From: Mucilaginibacter tundrae
Lineage (GTDB): Bacteria; Bacteroidota; Bacteroidia; Sphingobacteriales; Sphingobacteriaceae
Reading direction: 5' to 3'
DNA length: 64,000 bases
Assembly: GCF_013408825.1 (NCBI RefSeq)
Contig: NZ_JACCBZ010000003.1
Location: 434,001 to 498,000 of the forward strand
The position numbers and the translations under genes were made by a program. Of the stretch, positions 41,507 through 50,894 are shown piece after piece (the first letter of the stretch is position 1; each line of letters starts with the position of its first letter). The notes beneath the pieces are model-generated. The model was given only the letters and a program-made list of their open reading frames with translations. It did no database searches and had not been told where the DNA came from.

Positions 41507-42451
41507 TTATTCTATTAAACCTCTTCCTACTTTTTTAATTTTTTTCTGAGCTTTTAGTTCAATTAAAATCTTGTCCAAGATACCGTTTAAAAACGAATTA
41601 CTTTTAGGTGTACTAAATTCCTTCGATATTTCCAGGTACTCGTTTATAGTAACCTTTACCGGTACAGATGTAAAGTTAATAAACTCTGTAATAGCCATCT
41701 TCATTAATAAAGTATCCATCATCGCAATACGTTCCGGCTCCCAGTTCTGGGTTTTTTCAGCTATCATAGTTTGATATTCTTTATCATGTCTGATGTTCTG
41801 CTCAAATAAAGTCACAATAAACTCTCTATCCTCTTCCCAGTTTCCGGTAACTTCTGCCAGTTTGTTCTCCCTGGCATCTTCGGATGCAAAGTTTTTAAAT
41901 GTTTTGGCTATCAAGGCCTGCAATACATCTTTATCAACCGGCCAAAAAATAAATTTATCCTCAAAAACCTGTTCGGCTAATGATGATTTTAAAATTACTT
42001 TTTTGAAAATGAATTTGATAATGTCCTTATCAGTTTGAATTGTATCGCCTGTGTGTTTCAGATATTCCGCATAATCAGGAGAGTTTTTAAGAACTATAAA
42101 AAGTGTTTTTACCAACTCCGGCTCGAAACTCCATTCTACCTTGTATTTTTTAGCGGAAACAAGGAATTCTTTGTTATCATTTAAGGTAGTAATAAACCGG
42201 TTACTTAATATCTTAAGATCTGGATTTTTATCCTCTTCGGTTTTGATGTGCTTATTTGATCGCTCTATGGCATCGGTTTCAGCATAGTTAGCTACTTCCG
42301 AAATTAATGATAGCATCCAGATATACATTTCGTATACCTTATCTATGCTTTGCAACAGGTTTTTTTCCTGGGCCTTTATATCCCCGCCTGTTTGATGAAA
42401 GGCATATAATGCCTGCAATACTTTTACCCGTAGGTGCCTTCTGTTTAACAT
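41507..42451 (-). CDS. nusB: Transcription antitermination factor NusB, long form
   Basis: NusB binds boxA RNA with NusE to prevent early termination, chiefly in rRNA operons. At 314 residues it is about twice the size of E. coli NusB: the N terminus MLNRRHLRVKVLQALYAFH is typical, then an inserted helical region of about 150 residues leads to the C-terminal NusB core (MMDTLLMKMAITEFINFTSVPVK, split normally, then NEYLEISKEFSTPKSNSFLN and GILDKI). This long form appears to be normal for Bacteroidota. First gene of nusB-DUF1573-yajC-ybbR-coaE. Confidence 0.92.
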   Translation of the reverse strand: MLNRRHLRVKVLQALYAFHQTGGDIKAQEKNLLQSIDKVYEMYIWMLSLISEVANYAETDAIERSNKHIKTEEDKNPDLKILSNRFITTLNDNKEFLVSAKKYKVEWSFEPELVKTLFIVLKNSPDYAEYLKHTGDTIQTDKDIIKFIFKKVILKSSLAEQVFEDKFIFWPVDKDVLQALIAKTFKNFASEDARENKLAEVTGNWEEDREFIVTLFEQNIRHDKEYQTMIAEKTQNWEPERIAMMDTLLMKMAITEFINFTSVPVKVTINEYLEISKEFSTPKSNSFLNGILDKILIELKAQKKIKKVGRGLIE

Positions 42452-42500
42452 AATTGTAAGAACGATTTTTGCCGGCTTTAGCCCGGCGATTATTAATTTA

Positions 42501-43598
42501 TTAGTATGACGATTTTACTTTTTTAATGTCCGCGATTCTTTTCTCTGCAATTTTATTCGCTGCTTCTATTGATGAAATGTTTTCGGCTTTAGAAAGTTTT
42601 AAAACATTTCGGGTTGCCTCATAAATATTTTCGGTTAGCTGCATAGTACGCTTTTTAGTAAAGCCCATCAGCTCTGAATAACAATTAATTAGGCCGCCTG
42701 CGTTAATTACGTAGTCAGGTGCAAATAAAATTCCTTTTTCGCGCAGCATTTGCCCGTGTACCTGCTCATCCTCTAACTGATTATTAGCTGACCCGGCTAT
42801 AATAGCGCAATTAAGCTTGTTAATAGTTTGCGTGTTAACTGTAGCACCCATCGCGCACGGTGAATAGATATCAGCATCAATATCAAAAATATTATTATGC
42901 GCTATGGCTTCTGCACCATATTTTTTGGCAACTTGCCTTAGTAAGTCTTCGTTAATATCACTAACGTAAACTTTCGCTTTTTCATCACGCAGTATCTTTA
43001 CCAAATTTTCGCCCACATGGCCTATCCCTTGCACAATAACTGATTTTCCGGCTAAGCTATCGTTACCGTAAAGCTCCTTTACAGCAGCTTTCATCCCCAT
43101 AAAAACACCTTGCGCCGCTACCGGAGCAGGATCGCCGCTACCACCAACGCTTTCTGGCATACCGGTAACATATTGCGTTTCCATACGGATATACTCCATA
43201 TCTTTAGGATTTGTACCTACATCTTCGGCAGTAATAAATTCACCATTTTGGTTTTTAATAAAACGCCCAAATTTACGCAGCAAAGCCTCATTTTTATCCC
43301 GGTGAGAGTCGCCAATAATAATCGCTTTGCCCCCACCCAGGTTTAACCCATTTATTGAAGCCTTATATGTCATGGCTTTTGACAACCTTAACACATCACT
43401 CAAAGCGTCAGCTTCAGATTTGTAGGCCCACATACGTGTACCACCCAAAGCCGGCCCTAATGTAGTATCATGAATAGCAATGATTGCTCTAAGACCAGTA
43501 TCCGGGTCGCTGCAAAACACAATTTTCTTATGTCCCAACGCCTCCAGTTGGCTAAATATCGATTCGGTTGAGTTTTGGAGCGGCATTTTTTTAAGCAT
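42501..43598 (-). CDS. Leucine (Glu/Leu/Phe/Val) dehydrogenase
   Basis: A 365-residue NAD-dependent amino-acid dehydrogenase that deaminates branched-chain amino acids. Seen: LGPALGGTRMWAYKSEADAL, the catalytic lysine region NGLNLGGGKAIIIGD, AEDVGTNPKDMEYI, the Rossmann loop VIVQGIGHVGENLV, and the cofactor-site IAGSANNQLEDEQVHG. Leucine is the most likely substrate. The start at 43598 is supported by a promoter just upstream; the ATG at 43586 is an alternative giving a longer leader. The TTG-led extension to 43646 would lie upstream of transcription. Confidence 0.9.
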   Translation of the reverse strand: MLKKMPLQNSTESIFSQLEALGHKKIVFCSDPDTGLRAIIAIHDTTLGPALGGTRMWAYKSEADALSDVLRLSKAMTYKASINGLNLGGGKAIIIGDSHRDKNEALLRKFGRFIKNQNGEFITAEDVGTNPKDMEYIRMETQYVTGMPESVGGSGDPAPVAAQGVFMGMKAAVKELYGNDSLAGKSVIVQGIGHVGENLVKILRDEKAKVYVSDINEDLLRQVAKKYGAEAIAHNNIFDIDADIYSPCAMGATVNTQTINKLNCAIIAGSANNQLEDEQVHGQMLREKGILFAPDYVINAGGLINCYSELMGFTKKRTMQLTENIYEATRNVLKLSKAENISSIEAANKIAEKRIADIKKVKSSY

Positions 43599-43609
43599 AA
43601 GGCTTGCCG

Positions 43610-43640
43610 CAAAAGTAGATGTTTTTTTCGGTGTGGCAAA
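43610..43640 (-). promoter_or_regulatory. Bacteroidota promoter of the leucine dehydrogenase gene
   Basis: On the minus strand TTTG (43637-43640) is followed by exactly 19 nt and then TACTTTTG (43610-43617), matching both the -33 and -7 consensus with standard spacing. It predicts transcription from about 43605-43606, only about 8 nt before the first ATG or 20 nt before the second. Confidence 0.7.
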
Positions 43641-43737
43641 ATGCAATACTTGTTCATTGTTAATCGCAATGCTAAAAACAAGAGAAAAATATGATCATTC
43701 CATGAGCTACAATCCATCAACTATGAACCAAATAATC

Positions 43738-43745
43738 TATTTTTG
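43738..43745 (+). promoter_or_regulatory. Probable -7 box for the ABC exporter gene
   Basis: TATTTTTG fits TAnnTTTG, 9 nt before the ATG at 43755, and overlaps the TTG at 43743, ruling it out as a start codon. Confidence 0.45.
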
Positions 43746-43754
43746 CAGAGGCTA

Positions 43755-45542
43755 ATGAAACATCTCGCATACCTCAATAAATTTCTCCTTAAATATCGCT
43801 GGCGGTTAATACCGGGTATGCTATTCGTGGTCATATCCAATATATTCAGTGTATTACTCGCTCCTGTTGTGCGTATGGCATTCGATATGGTAGCCGATAA
43901 CATCAGCATCTATGAGCTTTTTAACGGGTTTAACAGGCAAGCTATTATTTATAAAATATTCGGCTCAGGCTTATTATTATTTGGGTTAGTGGTACTAGCA
44001 TTGTCACTTGTACGTGGATTATTCCTATTTTTTATGCGTCAGACCATCATCCTAATGTCGCGCCATATTGAATATGATCTAAAAAACGAAATCTACGCCC
44101 ATTACCAGGTGTTGTCTTTGGCATTCTATCGCCGTCACAACACCGGCGATTTAATGAACCGTGTAACCGAGGATGTTTCCCGTGTACGCATGTACCTGGG
44201 CCCTGGTATCATGTATAGTTTAAATACCATAATCCTGTTTGTAATGGTTATTTATTTAATGCTTACAGTAAATACCCGTTTGGCTATCTTCTCCATATTA
44301 CCGTTGCCTATATTGGTATTGATCATATTTTATATCAACAACATCATCAATTTCCGCAGCGAGAAGATACAGGAGCGTTTATCTATCCTTTCCAGCTTTG
44401 TACAGGAAAACTTTTCAGGCATCAGGATAATAAAATCATACGTTCGCGAAAATTACGTGCGCAAAAACTTCGCGATTGAAAGCGAGCATTACAAAGAACA
44501 TTCCATGGCGTTGGTAAAAGTACAGGCTTTGTTCTACCCTACTATGTTATTATTAGTTGGTATTAGTAATGTTATTATTATTTATGTCGGTGGTGTCGAG
44601 GTAATGAAAGGCAACATCAGTGCTGGTAATGTTGCTGAGTTTATAGTTTATCTTAATATGCTTACTTTCCCGGTAATGTCATTAGGCTGGGTAACGTCGC
44701 TCATTCAGCGTGCATCCGCATCGCAAAAAAGGATCAATGAATTTCTGCACGAGCAGCCTGAAATAGTATCGCCCAAAGTGCCTAAAGAAAACATCAGCGG
44801 TAAAATTACTTTTGACAATGTGTCTTTTATTTATCCCGACACAGGTATACAGGCATTGAAATCAGTATCATTCACCATAAACCCGGGTGAAATGGTGGCC
44901 ATTATAGGGCGCACAGGTTCGGGTAAATCAACCATTGCCAATTTGTTAATGCGCATGTATGATACCACAGGAGGCGAAGTATTGATTGATGGTAAACCAC
45001 TCCCACAATACAACTTGGAGGGCTATCGTTCCCAGATTGGCTTTGTACCTCAGGAGGTTTTCCTGTTTTCAGATACTATTGCCAACAATATTGCTTTTAG
45101 TGCCGATGTTTTGAATATGCCGGTTGTTGAGCAAGCAGCAAAAGATGCTGCTGTTTATAAAAATATTATGGAACTGGAAAATGGCTTTGAAACGCTAATT
45201 GGTGAGCGTGGTGTTACCCTTTCTGGCGGACAAAAACAACGTGTGTCTATTGCCCGTGCTATTGTAAAACATCCGCAAATATTAGTGTTTGATGATTGTC
45301 TTTCGGCCGTTGATACGCGTACCGAAGAAGAAATATTAAATAACCTGGGCAATGTAATGAAGGACAAAACCAGCATTATTATAGCCCACCGTATATCAAC
45401 CATAAAAAATGCCGATAAGATTTTAGTGATGGACAACGGCCAGATTATTGAGCAAGGCAATCATGAATACCTCATGCAGCAAAAAGGCACTTACTTCGAG
45501 CTTTACGAAAAGCAATTGCTGGAAGAAGAAGAAAATGTTTAA
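43755..45542 (+). CDS. ABC exporter, fused permease and ATPase (MsbA-like)
   Basis: A 595-residue half-transporter of the MsbA/LmrA type that would dimerise to export a lipid, peptide or drug. The membrane domain (about residues 15-320) has six helices; the ATPase follows with Walker A GRTGSGKSTIANLL, Q-loop FVPQEVFLF, signature TLSGGQKQRVSIARAI, Walker B ILVFDDCLSAVD and the switch histidine in IIIAHRISTI. The Walker B glutamate is replaced by Asp-Cys (FDDCLS), a known variation in some exporters. It could be the lipid A flippase, but other exporters are possible. Confidence 0.9.
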   Translation: MKHLAYLNKFLLKYRWRLIPGMLFVVISNIFSVLLAPVVRMAFDMVADNISIYELFNGFNRQAIIYKIFGSGLLLFGLVVLALSLVRGLFLFFMRQTIILMSRHIEYDLKNEIYAHYQVLSLAFYRRHNTGDLMNRVTEDVSRVRMYLGPGIMYSLNTIILFVMVIYLMLTVNTRLAIFSILPLPILVLIIFYINNIINFRSEKIQERLSILSSFVQENFSGIRIIKSYVRENYVRKNFAIESEHYKEHSMALVKVQALFYPTMLLLVGISNVIIIYVGGVEVMKGNISAGNVAEFIVYLNMLTFPVMSLGWVTSLIQRASASQKRINEFLHEQPEIVSPKVPKENISGKITFDNVSFIYPDTGIQALKSVSFTINPGEMVAIIGRTGSGKSTIANLLMRMYDTTGGEVLIDGKPLPQYNLEGYRSQIGFVPQEVFLFSDTIANNIAFSADVLNMPVVEQAAKDAAVYKNIMELENGFETLIGERGVTLSGGQKQRVSIARAIVKHPQILVFDDCLSAVDTRTEEEILNNLGNVMKDKTSIIIAHRISTIKNADKILVMDNGQIIEQGNHEYLMQQKGTYFELYEKQLLEEEENV

Positions 45543-45717
45543 AAACAGGTAGAGCCTATTTGCCTGTAAATTGGTTTCGGGCTATTTGTAAATAAAGATC
45601 AAATAATTAATTCATAAAAAAACGTGTGCATTATTACAATATTATTTAATTAAATAGTTGCAATTTGAATTTTTATTTATATTTATGCCAATCAAAACTA
45701 ATTACAATTGATTTTAT

Positions 45718-46050
45718 ATGGGAGACTTTGACAACAGAGAACGTGAAGAGGTATTTTCAAAGAAGGTAAGAGCAGGCAAAAGGACTTATTTTTTTGATGT
45801 AAAAGCAACACGATCAAACGATTACTATGTTACTATTACCGAAAGTAAAAAGCGTTTAGAGGACGGCGTTTTCATTAAACACAAGATCTTTTTATATAAA
45901 GAAGATTTCGAAAAGTTTGCAGAGGGGTTAAAAGAAACCATTGAATATATAAAAGACAACCAGGAAGTAGTAGAGAAACGCTATGAATTTAGCGAAACCC
46001 CTGAAGCGGCTAAAACATCAGCTGATGAGGATTTCTCTTTTGAAATATAG
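45718..46050 (+). CDS. DUF3276 (PUR-alpha-like) protein
   Basis: A 110-residue protein with the DUF3276 core: EVFSKKVRAGKRTYFFDVKA, DYYVTITESKKRLEDG, and FIKHKIFLYKEDFEKFAEGL. The family has the PUR-repeat (Whirly-like) fold and binds single-stranded nucleic acid in other Bacteroidota and spirochaetes. The C terminus is acidic. It stands alone after an AT-rich gap of 175 nt and ends in a strong terminator. It probably acts as a nucleic-acid-binding regulator, but its targets are unknown. Confidence 0.9.
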   Translation: MGDFDNREREEVFSKKVRAGKRTYFFDVKATRSNDYYVTITESKKRLEDGVFIKHKIFLYKEDFEKFAEGLKETIEYIKDNQEVVEKRYEFSETPEAAKTSADEDFSFEI

Positions 46051-46079
46051 GCCCAAACTAAACTTATTATAATTTATGT

Positions 46080-46113
46080 AACCTCCTGCTGTAACCAGCA
46101 GGAGGTTTTTTGT
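46080..46113. terminator. Terminator between DUF3276 and the DUF5362-like gene
   Basis: A 12-bp perfect stem (AACCTCCTGCTG with its complement) and a 4-nt loop are followed by a T run on the plus strand. It lies between convergent genes and mainly serves the plus-strand gene. Confidence 0.9.
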
Positions 46114-46114
46114 T

Positions 46115-46606
46115 TTATCGGCTTAGAGAGGCGGCCCCTACACCTACAATTAGAACGATTATAATTATTAATATATAAAATGAGATGGCAACTATAGTTG
46201 TTATGCCAATTAATTTTAAATGAGATTTTAAATTTTTGAAAGCCTTGGTCGCAAGTGTTGCATCATTTAATAAAGTACCGGATTTAATTGAAGTACCGAA
46301 TTGATACAGATAATATGACATGAAAAAATAAAAGACCGCAACAAGTAGGTAAACAAAGGTAAAAACACCAGACATACTAGTAGGCATTTGTGATGCTGCT
46401 GGATTTAATCTACCTATGAGTGAAAAAAATGCACTTATAAAAATCGCGATTATTACTACAAAACCGGTTCCTATAAATCCCATTATACCTAAAAAAGTGG
46501 CCCAGCGCCCAGCGGTATGTAAAAAATATTTAGCTTCTTCGCCTAAAATTAAGCCCGGTTTAGGCTGCTCCGGTAAAAGTAATTCTGGTGTTTCTGTTGT
46601 TTCCAT
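46115..46606 (-). CDS. Small multi-pass membrane protein (DUF5362-like)
   Basis: A 163-residue protein with a soluble N-terminal stretch rich in Pro and Glu (about residues 1-30) and three or four hydrophobic segments (about residues 36-62, 78-105 and 135-158). The pattern, including EEAKYFLHTAGRWATFLGI and FKNLKSHLKLIGI, fits a Bacteroidota family that I know as DUF5362; the match is from memory. The ATG at 46606 is preferred to TTG 46627. Function unknown; convergent with DUF3276. Confidence 0.75.
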   Translation of the reverse strand: METTETPELLLPEQPKPGLILGEEAKYFLHTAGRWATFLGIMGFIGTGFVVIIAIFISAFFSLIGRLNPAASQMPTSMSGVFTFVYLLVAVFYFFMSYYLYQFGTSIKSGTLLNDATLATKAFKNLKSHLKLIGITTIVAISFYILIIIIVLIVGVGAASLSR

Positions 46607-46740
46607 TGTGAAAGGGTTTGTTTTCAACTAAATTAATAATAAAAACAAAACACCACAACTTATTTACCTATCAAACTACTTAGTCATATCAGTAATAAAA
46701 TCTGCCTCAATTTTTCAAATTACAAGGTGATTTTTTCTGT

Positions 46741-46748
46741 TATCTTTG
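46741..46748 (+). promoter_or_regulatory. Probable ychF promoter -7 box
   Basis: TATCTTTG matches TAnnTTTG, giving a leader of about 68 nt before the ychF ATG. No matching -33 box was seen. Confidence 0.4.
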
Positions 46749-46820
46749 CGCCCGAAAAGAATGGAATAATATATAAGGGTTAGGAGATCGATACTAACTA
46801 CTTGATAATAAAATAAAAAT

Positions 46821-47924
46821 ATGGGACTACAATGTGGTATAGTAGGTTTGCCAAATGTGGGTAAATCAACACTTTTTAATAGCTTATCAAACGCTAAAGC
46901 GCAGGCGGCAAACTTTCCTTTTTGTACAATTGAGCCAAACGTTGGTGTAATAACCGTGCCCGATGAGCGCCTGACCAAATTAACTGAAATAGTAAATCCC
47001 AAAAGCATTGTACCCAATGTTATTGAGATTGTTGATATAGCAGGCCTGGTTAAGGGCGCCAGCAAAGGCGAAGGTTTAGGTAACCAGTTTTTAGCTAATA
47101 TACGCTCAACCAATGCTATTATACACGTACTACGTTGTTTTGATAATGATAATGTGATCCATGTTGATGGTTCGGTTAACCCTATACGCGATAAAGAGAT
47201 CATTGATACTGAATTGCAATTAAAAGATCTTGATTCGATAGAAAAGAAAATACAGAAAGTTGAAAAGGCAGCAAAAGTTGGTAACGATAAGGAAGCAAAA
47301 AAAACTTTTGATGTTTTAACGGTATACAAAAACCACTTGCTATCAGGTAAATCTGCCCGTACAGCGCCTGTTGCCGAAGAAGACCAAGAGTATATTGCTG
47401 ATATATGGCTATTGACCGCCAAACCCGTGATGTATGTTTGTAACGTAGCCGAAGGTGATGTAAATACAGGCAATGCTTATGTTGACCGTGTTAAAGAAGC
47501 GGTTAAGGATGAAAATGCCCAGGTGTTGGTCATCTCTGCACAGATCGAATCTGAAATAGCGGAATTAGAATCATACGAAGAACGACAAATGTTTTTGGAT
47601 GATTTAGGGTTAACTGAATCAGGTGTGAACAAACTTATTAAGTCTGCTTACAGCTTATTAAATTTAGCTACTTACTTTACTGCCGGTGTGCAGGAAGTTC
47701 GTGCATGGACAATCACCAAGGGCTTTACAGCACCACAAGCTGCCGGCGTAATTCATACTGACTTTGAAAAAGGATTTATCCGTGCTGAAGTAATTAAGTA
47801 TGAAGATTTCGTAAAATTCAACGGCTCAGAAGCTGTTATTAAAGAAAACGGAAAACTGGCAGTTGAAGGTAAAACTTATGTGGTTGAGGATGGCGACATT
47901 ATGCACTTTAGGTTTAACGTATAA
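46821..47924 (+). CDS. ychF: YchF/Ola1 family translation-associated ATPase
   Basis: YchF is an Obg-related ATPase that binds ribosomes and influences stress responses. The 367-residue length is standard. The G domain shows GIVGLPNVGKSTLFNSLSNA, the NKTD-equivalent replaced by the YchF-type (KPVMYVCNVAEGD), the glycine-rich VDIAGLVKGASKGEGLGNQF switch, and a C-terminal TGS domain (AWTITKGFTAPQAAGVIHTD, FEKGFIRAEV, EDGDIMHFRFNV). It precedes the tRNA-Arg gene with its own promoter box. Confidence 0.97.
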   Translation: MGLQCGIVGLPNVGKSTLFNSLSNAKAQAANFPFCTIEPNVGVITVPDERLTKLTEIVNPKSIVPNVIEIVDIAGLVKGASKGEGLGNQFLANIRSTNAIIHVLRCFDNDNVIHVDGSVNPIRDKEIIDTELQLKDLDSIEKKIQKVEKAAKVGNDKEAKKTFDVLTVYKNHLLSGKSARTAPVAEEDQEYIADIWLLTAKPVMYVCNVAEGDVNTGNAYVDRVKEAVKDENAQVLVISAQIESEIAELESYEERQMFLDDLGLTESGVNKLIKSAYSLLNLATYFTAGVQEVRAWTITKGFTAPQAAGVIHTDFEKGFIRAEVIKYEDFVKFNGSEAVIKENGKLAVEGKTYVVEDGDIMHFRFNV

Positions 47925-47934
47925 AAAATAGAAG

Positions 47935-47942
47935 TATATTTG
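47935..47942 (+). promoter_or_regulatory. Probable tRNA-Arg promoter -7 box
   Basis: TATATTTG matches TAnnTTTG and ends 9 nt before the mature tRNA 5' end; TTTA at about 18 nt further upstream is a partial -33 box. Confidence 0.5.
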
Positions 47943-47951
47943 CTTTTATAA

Positions 47952-48023
47952 GCTCCCGTAGTTCAACGGATAGAATTATGGTTTCCGGTACCATCGATAT
48001 GAGTTCGAATCTCGTCGGGAGCA
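47952..48023 (+). tRNA. tRNA-Arg (anticodon CCG)
   Basis: A full cloverleaf can be drawn by hand: acceptor GCTCCCG/CGGGAGC (7 bp), D stem GTTC/GAAT, anticodon stem ATGGT/ACCAT with loop TTCCGGT and anticodon CCG, variable CGAT, T stem ATGAG/CTCGT with loop TTCGAAT, discriminator A. CCA is not encoded. It reads the rare arginine codon CGG. Confidence 0.95.
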
Positions 48024-48030
48024 CATTTTC

Positions 48031-48065
48031 AGAGTTAGATATAAAGTATCTAGCTCTTTTTTTTT
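48031..48065 (+). terminator. Terminator of tRNA-Arg
   Basis: An 11-bp stem (AGAGTTAGATA, one G-T pair) with a 5-nt loop is followed by nine T residues, starting 7 nt after the tRNA. Confidence 0.9.
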
Positions 48066-48166
48066 AAAACAATCCACTATCTACAATAAAAAAGCAGGCA
48101 ACCAATATTCAAATAATGTCGTAAGGTTTATAAAGCATATGCTTTTATCAACATACTTCTAATGAT

Positions 48167-49825
48167 TTGAAATATTTTATCCAATTGGTATTAAGGATTC
48201 TTGACCACAAGGAAAAGGTAAAGTTTGGTTTAAATATTATTCTCGATCTACTGATTGGCGTGTTGGATATCGTTTTTTTAGGGTTATTGTTAATTGTAAT
48301 AAATTTTTACTCTACAAATCAACTTCCTGTCACCCATTTCCTGCAACAGTCTTTGTTTGATAAAAACTCATTGGTGCTGATAAGCTTTTTTTTAGGTTTA
48401 TATGGAATAAAAAACTGGTTAGGATATCATATTAGCAAATCCCAAAATTCTTTCTTTTACGATGTTGCATCCCGGTTATCCAAACAAAATATGTTGGATT
48501 ATTTAAGCGAGGATTACTTTAAGTTCATCAATATTGATTCATCGGTTTATACCCGTAAAATAAGCCAGCAACCTATAGAGTTTAGTAATTATATTCTCAC
48601 CAATATCCAACAAATCATCTCGCAAAGCATTCTGATTTTTTTCACTATAGTTGGAATACTGTTTTACCATCCATCTTTATTTATTTCTTTATTCGTTTTA
48701 CTGATGCCGCCTGTTATTTTATCAGGTTATTATATTAAATGCAGGCTAAAAGATGTTCGTACCAATTCAAAATTAACCAGCCAATTAACACTTCAGTACC
48801 TGAAAGAATCTCTTTCGGGCTATATTGAGAGCAATGTTTATAATAAAAATATTTTTTTTACAGATAGGTATTGGCGCTATCAAAAACAGCTTAACGGATA
48901 CATCGCTACTCAGCAAACCTTGCAAGGCTTACCCTCCAGGCTAATAGAGGTTTTTGCTGTATTAGGGTTCCTGATCTTAATTGCCATTAATAAATATTTT
49001 TCTGGCAATCATGGTGTTGGATTGTTGGATATTGGCGTATTTATGGCCGCGTCCTATAAGATTATTCCGGGCGTAGTTAAAATATTAAATAGCACCGGGC
49101 AAATTAAAACCTACGAGTTTACATTGAACGATTTGCAAAGGGATAAAGAGGTTGCAATTAGTGCCGGTATACTCAAATCAAGTATTAGTTCAATACAATT
49201 TAATAAAATAGGTTTTTCTTATCGACATAACCAGGTATTAAACAATTTTTCTCTTGATCTATCCTCAGGGGATTTTGTCGGTATAACCGGTCCATCGGGT
49301 TTGGGTAAAACTACTATTGTTAATTTATTATTGGGTTTTTTAGAGCAGGACAGCGGAACTATTTCTATCAATAATGTCGAAACAAATTCTTCTGATCGTC
49401 AACTTTTTTGGAATCGAATTGCTTATAGTAAGCAACAATCCTTTTTCATAAATGACTCTATTCTTAAAAATATAATACTTACTGATGGAGGATATGATTC
49501 TTCAAAATTAGATCATGTACTTTCTTTTTGCGGAGTTGATAATATACTGGGGCAATATCCTGAAGGCATCGAAAAGCTGATCACCGAAAATGGTAAAAAC
49601 ATAAGTGGCGGCCAAAAACAGCGGTTGATGCTGGCAAGAGCATTATATCATGATTTTGACTTGCTCATACTGGATGAACCCTTTAGCGAATTAGACGATA
49701 TTGCAGAAAAAACGCTGTTAATTAAGCTTAGGCTGTTAGCACAAAAAGGAAAGATGATCATCATGATAACACATAACAAATCCAGTTTATCCTTTTGTAA
49801 TAAATTGATCTCGCTAAATGACTAA
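48167..49825 (+). CDS. ABC exporter, fused permease and ATPase (glycan/lipid-linked type)
   Basis: A 552-residue half-transporter. Six membrane helices span about residues 15-320; the ATPase has Walker A GITGPSGLGKTTIVNLLLG, Q-loop AYSKQQSFF, signature ISGGQKQRLMLARAL and Walker B LLILDEPFSELDD with an intact catalytic glutamate. It most resembles PglK-type flippases of lipid-linked oligosaccharides, in keeping with its glycosyltransferase neighbours. No in-frame ATG fits; TTG at 48167 is the likely start. A 14-bp palindrome (48132-48145) lies upstream. It overlaps the next gene by 8 nt. Confidence 0.88.
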   Translation: MKYFIQLVLRILDHKEKVKFGLNIILDLLIGVLDIVFLGLLLIVINFYSTNQLPVTHFLQQSLFDKNSLVLISFFLGLYGIKNWLGYHISKSQNSFFYDVASRLSKQNMLDYLSEDYFKFINIDSSVYTRKISQQPIEFSNYILTNIQQIISQSILIFFTIVGILFYHPSLFISLFVLLMPPVILSGYYIKCRLKDVRTNSKLTSQLTLQYLKESLSGYIESNVYNKNIFFTDRYWRYQKQLNGYIATQQTLQGLPSRLIEVFAVLGFLILIAINKYFSGNHGVGLLDIGVFMAASYKIIPGVVKILNSTGQIKTYEFTLNDLQRDKEVAISAGILKSSISSIQFNKIGFSYRHNQVLNNFSLDLSSGDFVGITGPSGLGKTTIVNLLLGFLEQDSGTISINNVETNSSDRQLFWNRIAYSKQQSFFINDSILKNIILTDGGYDSSKLDHVLSFCGVDNILGQYPEGIEKLITENGKNISGGQKQRLMLARALYHDFDLLILDEPFSELDDIAEKTLLIKLRLLAQKGKMIIMITHNKSSLSFCNKLISLND

Positions 49826-50894
49826 TAAACCCGATACCCTGATTATTCTTACCCCCGGTTTTCCGGAGAATGAAGCGGATAGCACCTGTATACCTCCGCA
49901 ACAAATATTTGTAAAGGCTTTGAAGGATAATTACCCGCGATTAAACATCATCGTTTTAACATTTTATTATCCGTTTTGTTCTTCCCGGTATCAGTGGCAT
50001 GGAGTAGATGTTATATCATTTGGGGGCAATGGGAAAGGCCGAATATATAGTAAAGTGACCGGCATAAGGGCATGGGCTGGGTTAAAAAAAATAAATAAAG
50101 AATACCATATAATTGGCCTGTTGAGTTTCTGGTTAGGTAAATGTGCTTTTATAGGGAGTTGGTTTGCTGAAAAATATCACTTAAAGCACTATTGCTGGAT
50201 ATTGGGGCAGGATGCCAAAGCTGGTAATAAATATGTAAGAAGGATTAATCCCAAAGGGAAATCGTTAATTGGATTATCAGATTTTATTGTAGCTGAATTT
50301 AAAAAAAACTATGGAATAATACCTGAATATACAATTCCCGTAGGCATTGATACTTCATTGTTTAATGAAACTGCAGCAGAAAGAACTATCGACATCATTG
50401 GTGCAGGCTCCTTTATCCCATTGAAACAGTACCATGTATTTGTGGAAGTGATTAAATTACTAAAAGAGGATTTCCCCGGTATTAAAACTTGTATCTGCGG
50501 TGACGGCCCCGAAATGATGCATTTACGCACAATGATTGATATAATGGATTTAGAAGATAATATCAAACTATTAGGCCGGCAGACCCATGCACAGGTCTTA
50601 GCCTTAATGCAAAAGTCTAAAATATTTTTGCATACCTCCAACTATGAAGGTTTTGGTGCGGTTTGCCTTGAAGCATTATATGCCGGGGCACAGGTGGTAA
50701 GTTTTGTTAAACCGATGGATACCGATATTGAAAATTGGCATATAGTTGAGGATAAAGAAACCATGGTTCGATCCCTAAGGACTATTTTGCAAAATCAGGA
50801 TTTAAAACATCAGTCAGTATTCCCCTACTCCATACATGATAATGCCAAAGCAGCTATGGAATTATTTGACTATAACCTTGCTGCAATTTCCTGA
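49818..50894 (+). CDS. Glycosyltransferase family 4
   Basis: A 358-residue GT-B glycosyltransferase. N-terminal TLIILTPGFPENEADSTC leads the acceptor domain; the donor-binding part has GAGSFIPLKQYHVFVEVIK, CGDGPEMMHLR, LLGRQTHAQVLALMQKSKIF and the terminal EX7E-type LHTSNYEGFGAVCLEALYAG. Donor and acceptor sugars are unknown. It is coupled to the ABC exporter and converges on another GT4 gene, sharing 25 bp at their 3' ends. Confidence 0.9.
   Translation: MTNKPDTLIILTPGFPENEADSTCIPPQQIFVKALKDNYPRLNIIVLTFYYPFCSSRYQWHGVDVISFGGNGKGRIYSKVTGIRAWAGLKKINKEYHIIGLLSFWLGKCAFIGSWFAEKYHLKHYCWILGQDAKAGNKYVRRINPKGKSLIGLSDFIVAEFKKNYGIIPEYTIPVGIDTSLFNETAAERTIDIIGAGSFIPLKQYHVFVEVIKLLKEDFPGIKTCICGDGPEMMHLRTMIDIMDLEDNIKLLGRQTHAQVLALMQKSKIFLHTSNYEGFGAVCLEALYAGAQVVSFVKPMDTDIENWHIVEDKETMVRSLRTILQNQDLKHQSVFPYSIHDNAKAAMELFDYNLAAIS

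Noticed and set aside
46715..47473. 252-residue minus-strand ORF antisense to ychF
   Set aside because: It lies opposite the strongly conserved YchF G domain; the product is Ser/Thr/Phe-rich without a recognisable domain.
48132..48145. AAAGCATATGCTTT palindrome as an operator for the ABC exporter
   Set aside because: A single 14-bp palindrome in AT-rich DNA; no second copy seen at related promoters and no regulator gene adjacent, so it is only mentioned with the gene.
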